From SHWC01 sp945902735 (lineage in GTDB: Bacteria > Pseudomonadota > Alphaproteobacteria > UBA828), in NCBI GenBank assembly GCA_945902735.1, contig CAMDNF010000127.1, forward strand, positions 1 to 6,449: DNA of 6,449 nucleotides, written 5' to 3'. How positions within the stretch are numbered: the stretch's first letter is position 1; every line of letters begins with the position of its first letter. Below are positions 5,440-6,449 of the stretch, piece by piece. A program made the position numbers and the translations under genes. Below the pieces are notes generated by a model. The model saw only the letters and a list, made by a program, of their open reading frames with translations. It did no database searches and had not been told where the DNA came from.

Positions 5440-6294
5440 GTGGCGATCTTCCAAGCGACACTTCCAGAATTGCCCGAGGGCGAGGCGCAGAGCGAGCTTG
5501 GCGTCATTTATGGCGAAATCCGCTCCTTTGCACGGGTTCCGTTCGTGGCGCTGCTCTACCGGCATTTGGCGACGCGGCCGGGTGTTCTGCCCAGGGTTTG
5601 GCAGGCGCTCCGGCCAGGCTTCGCCTCAGGCGCCATCCCCGACGCGGCGGGTCGGCTTGCCGAAATCGCGCGTCTGCCGGTTCGGCTACCTTTGCGGGCG
5701 GCGGAATGGCGCATGGCGGGTCTCACGGCGGAAGACCGGGTGCAGATCGAGCATGTGCTCGACGCCTATCATCGCGCCAACCCGATCAATCTGCTGGTCG
5801 CCTGCCTGATCAAGCGATTGGCGAGCGGCACGGAAATGGCCATCGCGCCCGCCACAGCCGGCGGATCGGATGATCGACCGAGCCGCCCCTCCCGACCGAT
5901 GATCCCGCCGCTGAAGCCGCTTTTGCCGGCCTCCGCCATTCCGCCGGAGATATCCGCGAGGCTTGCCGCGCTTGCGAGCTTCGGCCAGCCCCAATCGGGC
6001 GCCATGACGCCGAGCCTTTATCGCCACCTCGCGCATTGGCCCGGCTATTTGGCGTTGCTGCCGGCGCGCCTTGAGCCGGTGTTCAGGCAGGGTGTGATTG
6101 CGACCGCGGTCAAAACCTATCGCCGCGCGGCCGATGAAGAAGCCAATGGATTGTTGCTCGCGGCGCGCGCGCAGCCAATGCCGGAGGCGGCGAATGGTCT
6201 CGGCGAAACGCTCGATGCCTTCGCCGCGCTGATTCCTGAAATGATCGCGGTCGGGCGCTTGGCGCGCGCGCTATTGCCGCGCGAAGCGATCTAA
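5440..6294 (+). CDS. DehI-like two-repeat protein (halocarboxylic acid dehalogenase DehI family)
   Basis: The 284-residue product matches the DehI pattern, an internal pseudo-dimer. Repeat 1 (about 20-66) contains Y.EIR...RVPFVALLYRHLATRPGVLP..W, and repeat 2 (about 192-220) contains LYRHLAHWPGYL....ARLEPVF. A Pro/Arg-rich linker (about 145-165) joins the halves. DehI enzymes remove halide from 2-haloacids using an Asp-activated water. In my recalled alignment to Pseudomonas DehI, the catalytic Asp in its S-D-F-Q-A-L segment falls on L193 here (S-L-Y-R-H-L). Dehalogenase activity is therefore doubtful and the true role unknown. GTG 5440 has AGGGG 4 nt upstream. No signal peptide is seen. A hairpin-rich repeat follows the gene. 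Confidence 0.8.
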   Translation: MAIFQATLPELPEGEAQSELGVIYGEIRSFARVPFVALLYRHLATRPGVLPRVWQALRPGFASGAIPDAAGRLAEIARLPVRLPLRAAEWRMAGLTAEDRVQIEHVLDAYHRANPINLLVACLIKRLASGTEMAIAPATAGGSDDRPSRPSRPMIPPLKPLLPASAIPPEISARLAALASFGQPQSGAMTPSLYRHLAHWPGYLALLPARLEPVFRQGVIATAVKTYRRAADEEANGLLLAARAQPMPEAANGLGETLDAFAALIPEMIAVGRLARALLPREAI

Positions 6295-6340
6295 ATCACG
6301 CGGCGCTAGACTTAGAGTGGTTTAAAATTGATTGGAGGCA

Positions 6341-6449
6341 CCCCCCCTCCCTAACCCTCCCCCTCAAGGGGGGAGGGAATAAAAGGTTGAGGCCTTCCCT
6401 TTTTCACCTCCCCCTTGAGGGGGGAGGTCGGCGCGAAGCGCCGGGTGGG
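6341..6449. repeat. GC-rich multi-hairpin intergenic repeat (runs off the window)
   Basis: Three hairpins lie in series: CCCTCCCC (6355-6362) with GGGGAGGG (6370-6377); ACCTCCCCC (6406-6414) with GGGGGAGGT (6420-6428); and CGGCGC (6429-6434) with GCGCCG (6438-6443), loop GAA. The C-run at 6341-6351 is an alternative partner for the first 3' arm. Segments 6356-6376 and 6407-6427 are near-identical apart from the loop. C-rich and G-rich hairpin units like this resemble dispersed intergenic repeats of alphaproteobacteria. No T-run follows any stem, so they are not standard intrinsic terminators. Confidence 0.72.

Overview
The window is high-GC, with tightly packed genes, GTG starts and a ChrR-type sigma/anti-sigma pair. 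This points to an alphaproteobacterial chromosome, probably Hyphomicrobiales or a related order. That placement is inferred from gene content and composition; no rRNA or other marker gene is present.

Left part (1-2668). The 3' end of a fasciclin (FAS1) domain gene is followed by a strong intrinsic terminator. Next, on the minus strand, is a seven-helix, histidine-rich membrane protein of unknown function. It is preceded by a 17-codon leader ORF with a much better ribosome binding site than the membrane gene has. Divergent from it is an ECF sigma factor gene overlapping the gene for its zinc-dependent, cupin-domain anti-sigma factor, an RpoE-ChrR pair of the ECF11 type known for the singlet-oxygen response. 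The intergenic region holds two back-to-back promoter-like elements with the ECF11 pattern and identical spacing (TGATCC-N16-CGTAAC on minus, TGGTCC-N16-CGTAAT on plus). The sigma factor therefore probably drives both its own operon and the leader/membrane-protein transcript.

Middle (2669-4671). A HigB-HigA toxin-antitoxin module sits between chrR and ispG. IspG makes HMBPP in the MEP isoprenoid pathway. The last 11 codons plus stop of ispG occur twice: as the real gene end, and as an orphan copy 3 bp after chrR on the far side of the toxin-antitoxin module. The two copies differ only at third codon positions. The simplest reading is that chrR and ispG were once abutting convergent genes and that the higBA segment was inserted at the ispG 3' end, either by site-specific integration or by recombination with a diverged relative.

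Right part (4672-6449). An AllA-type ureidoglycolate lyase gene (minus) is divergent from a gene for a DehI-like two-repeat protein (plus) whose predicted catalytic Asp appears to be replaced. The window ends in a GC-rich multi-hairpin intergenic repeat that runs off the edge. No tRNA, rRNA, CRISPR array or transposase was seen.
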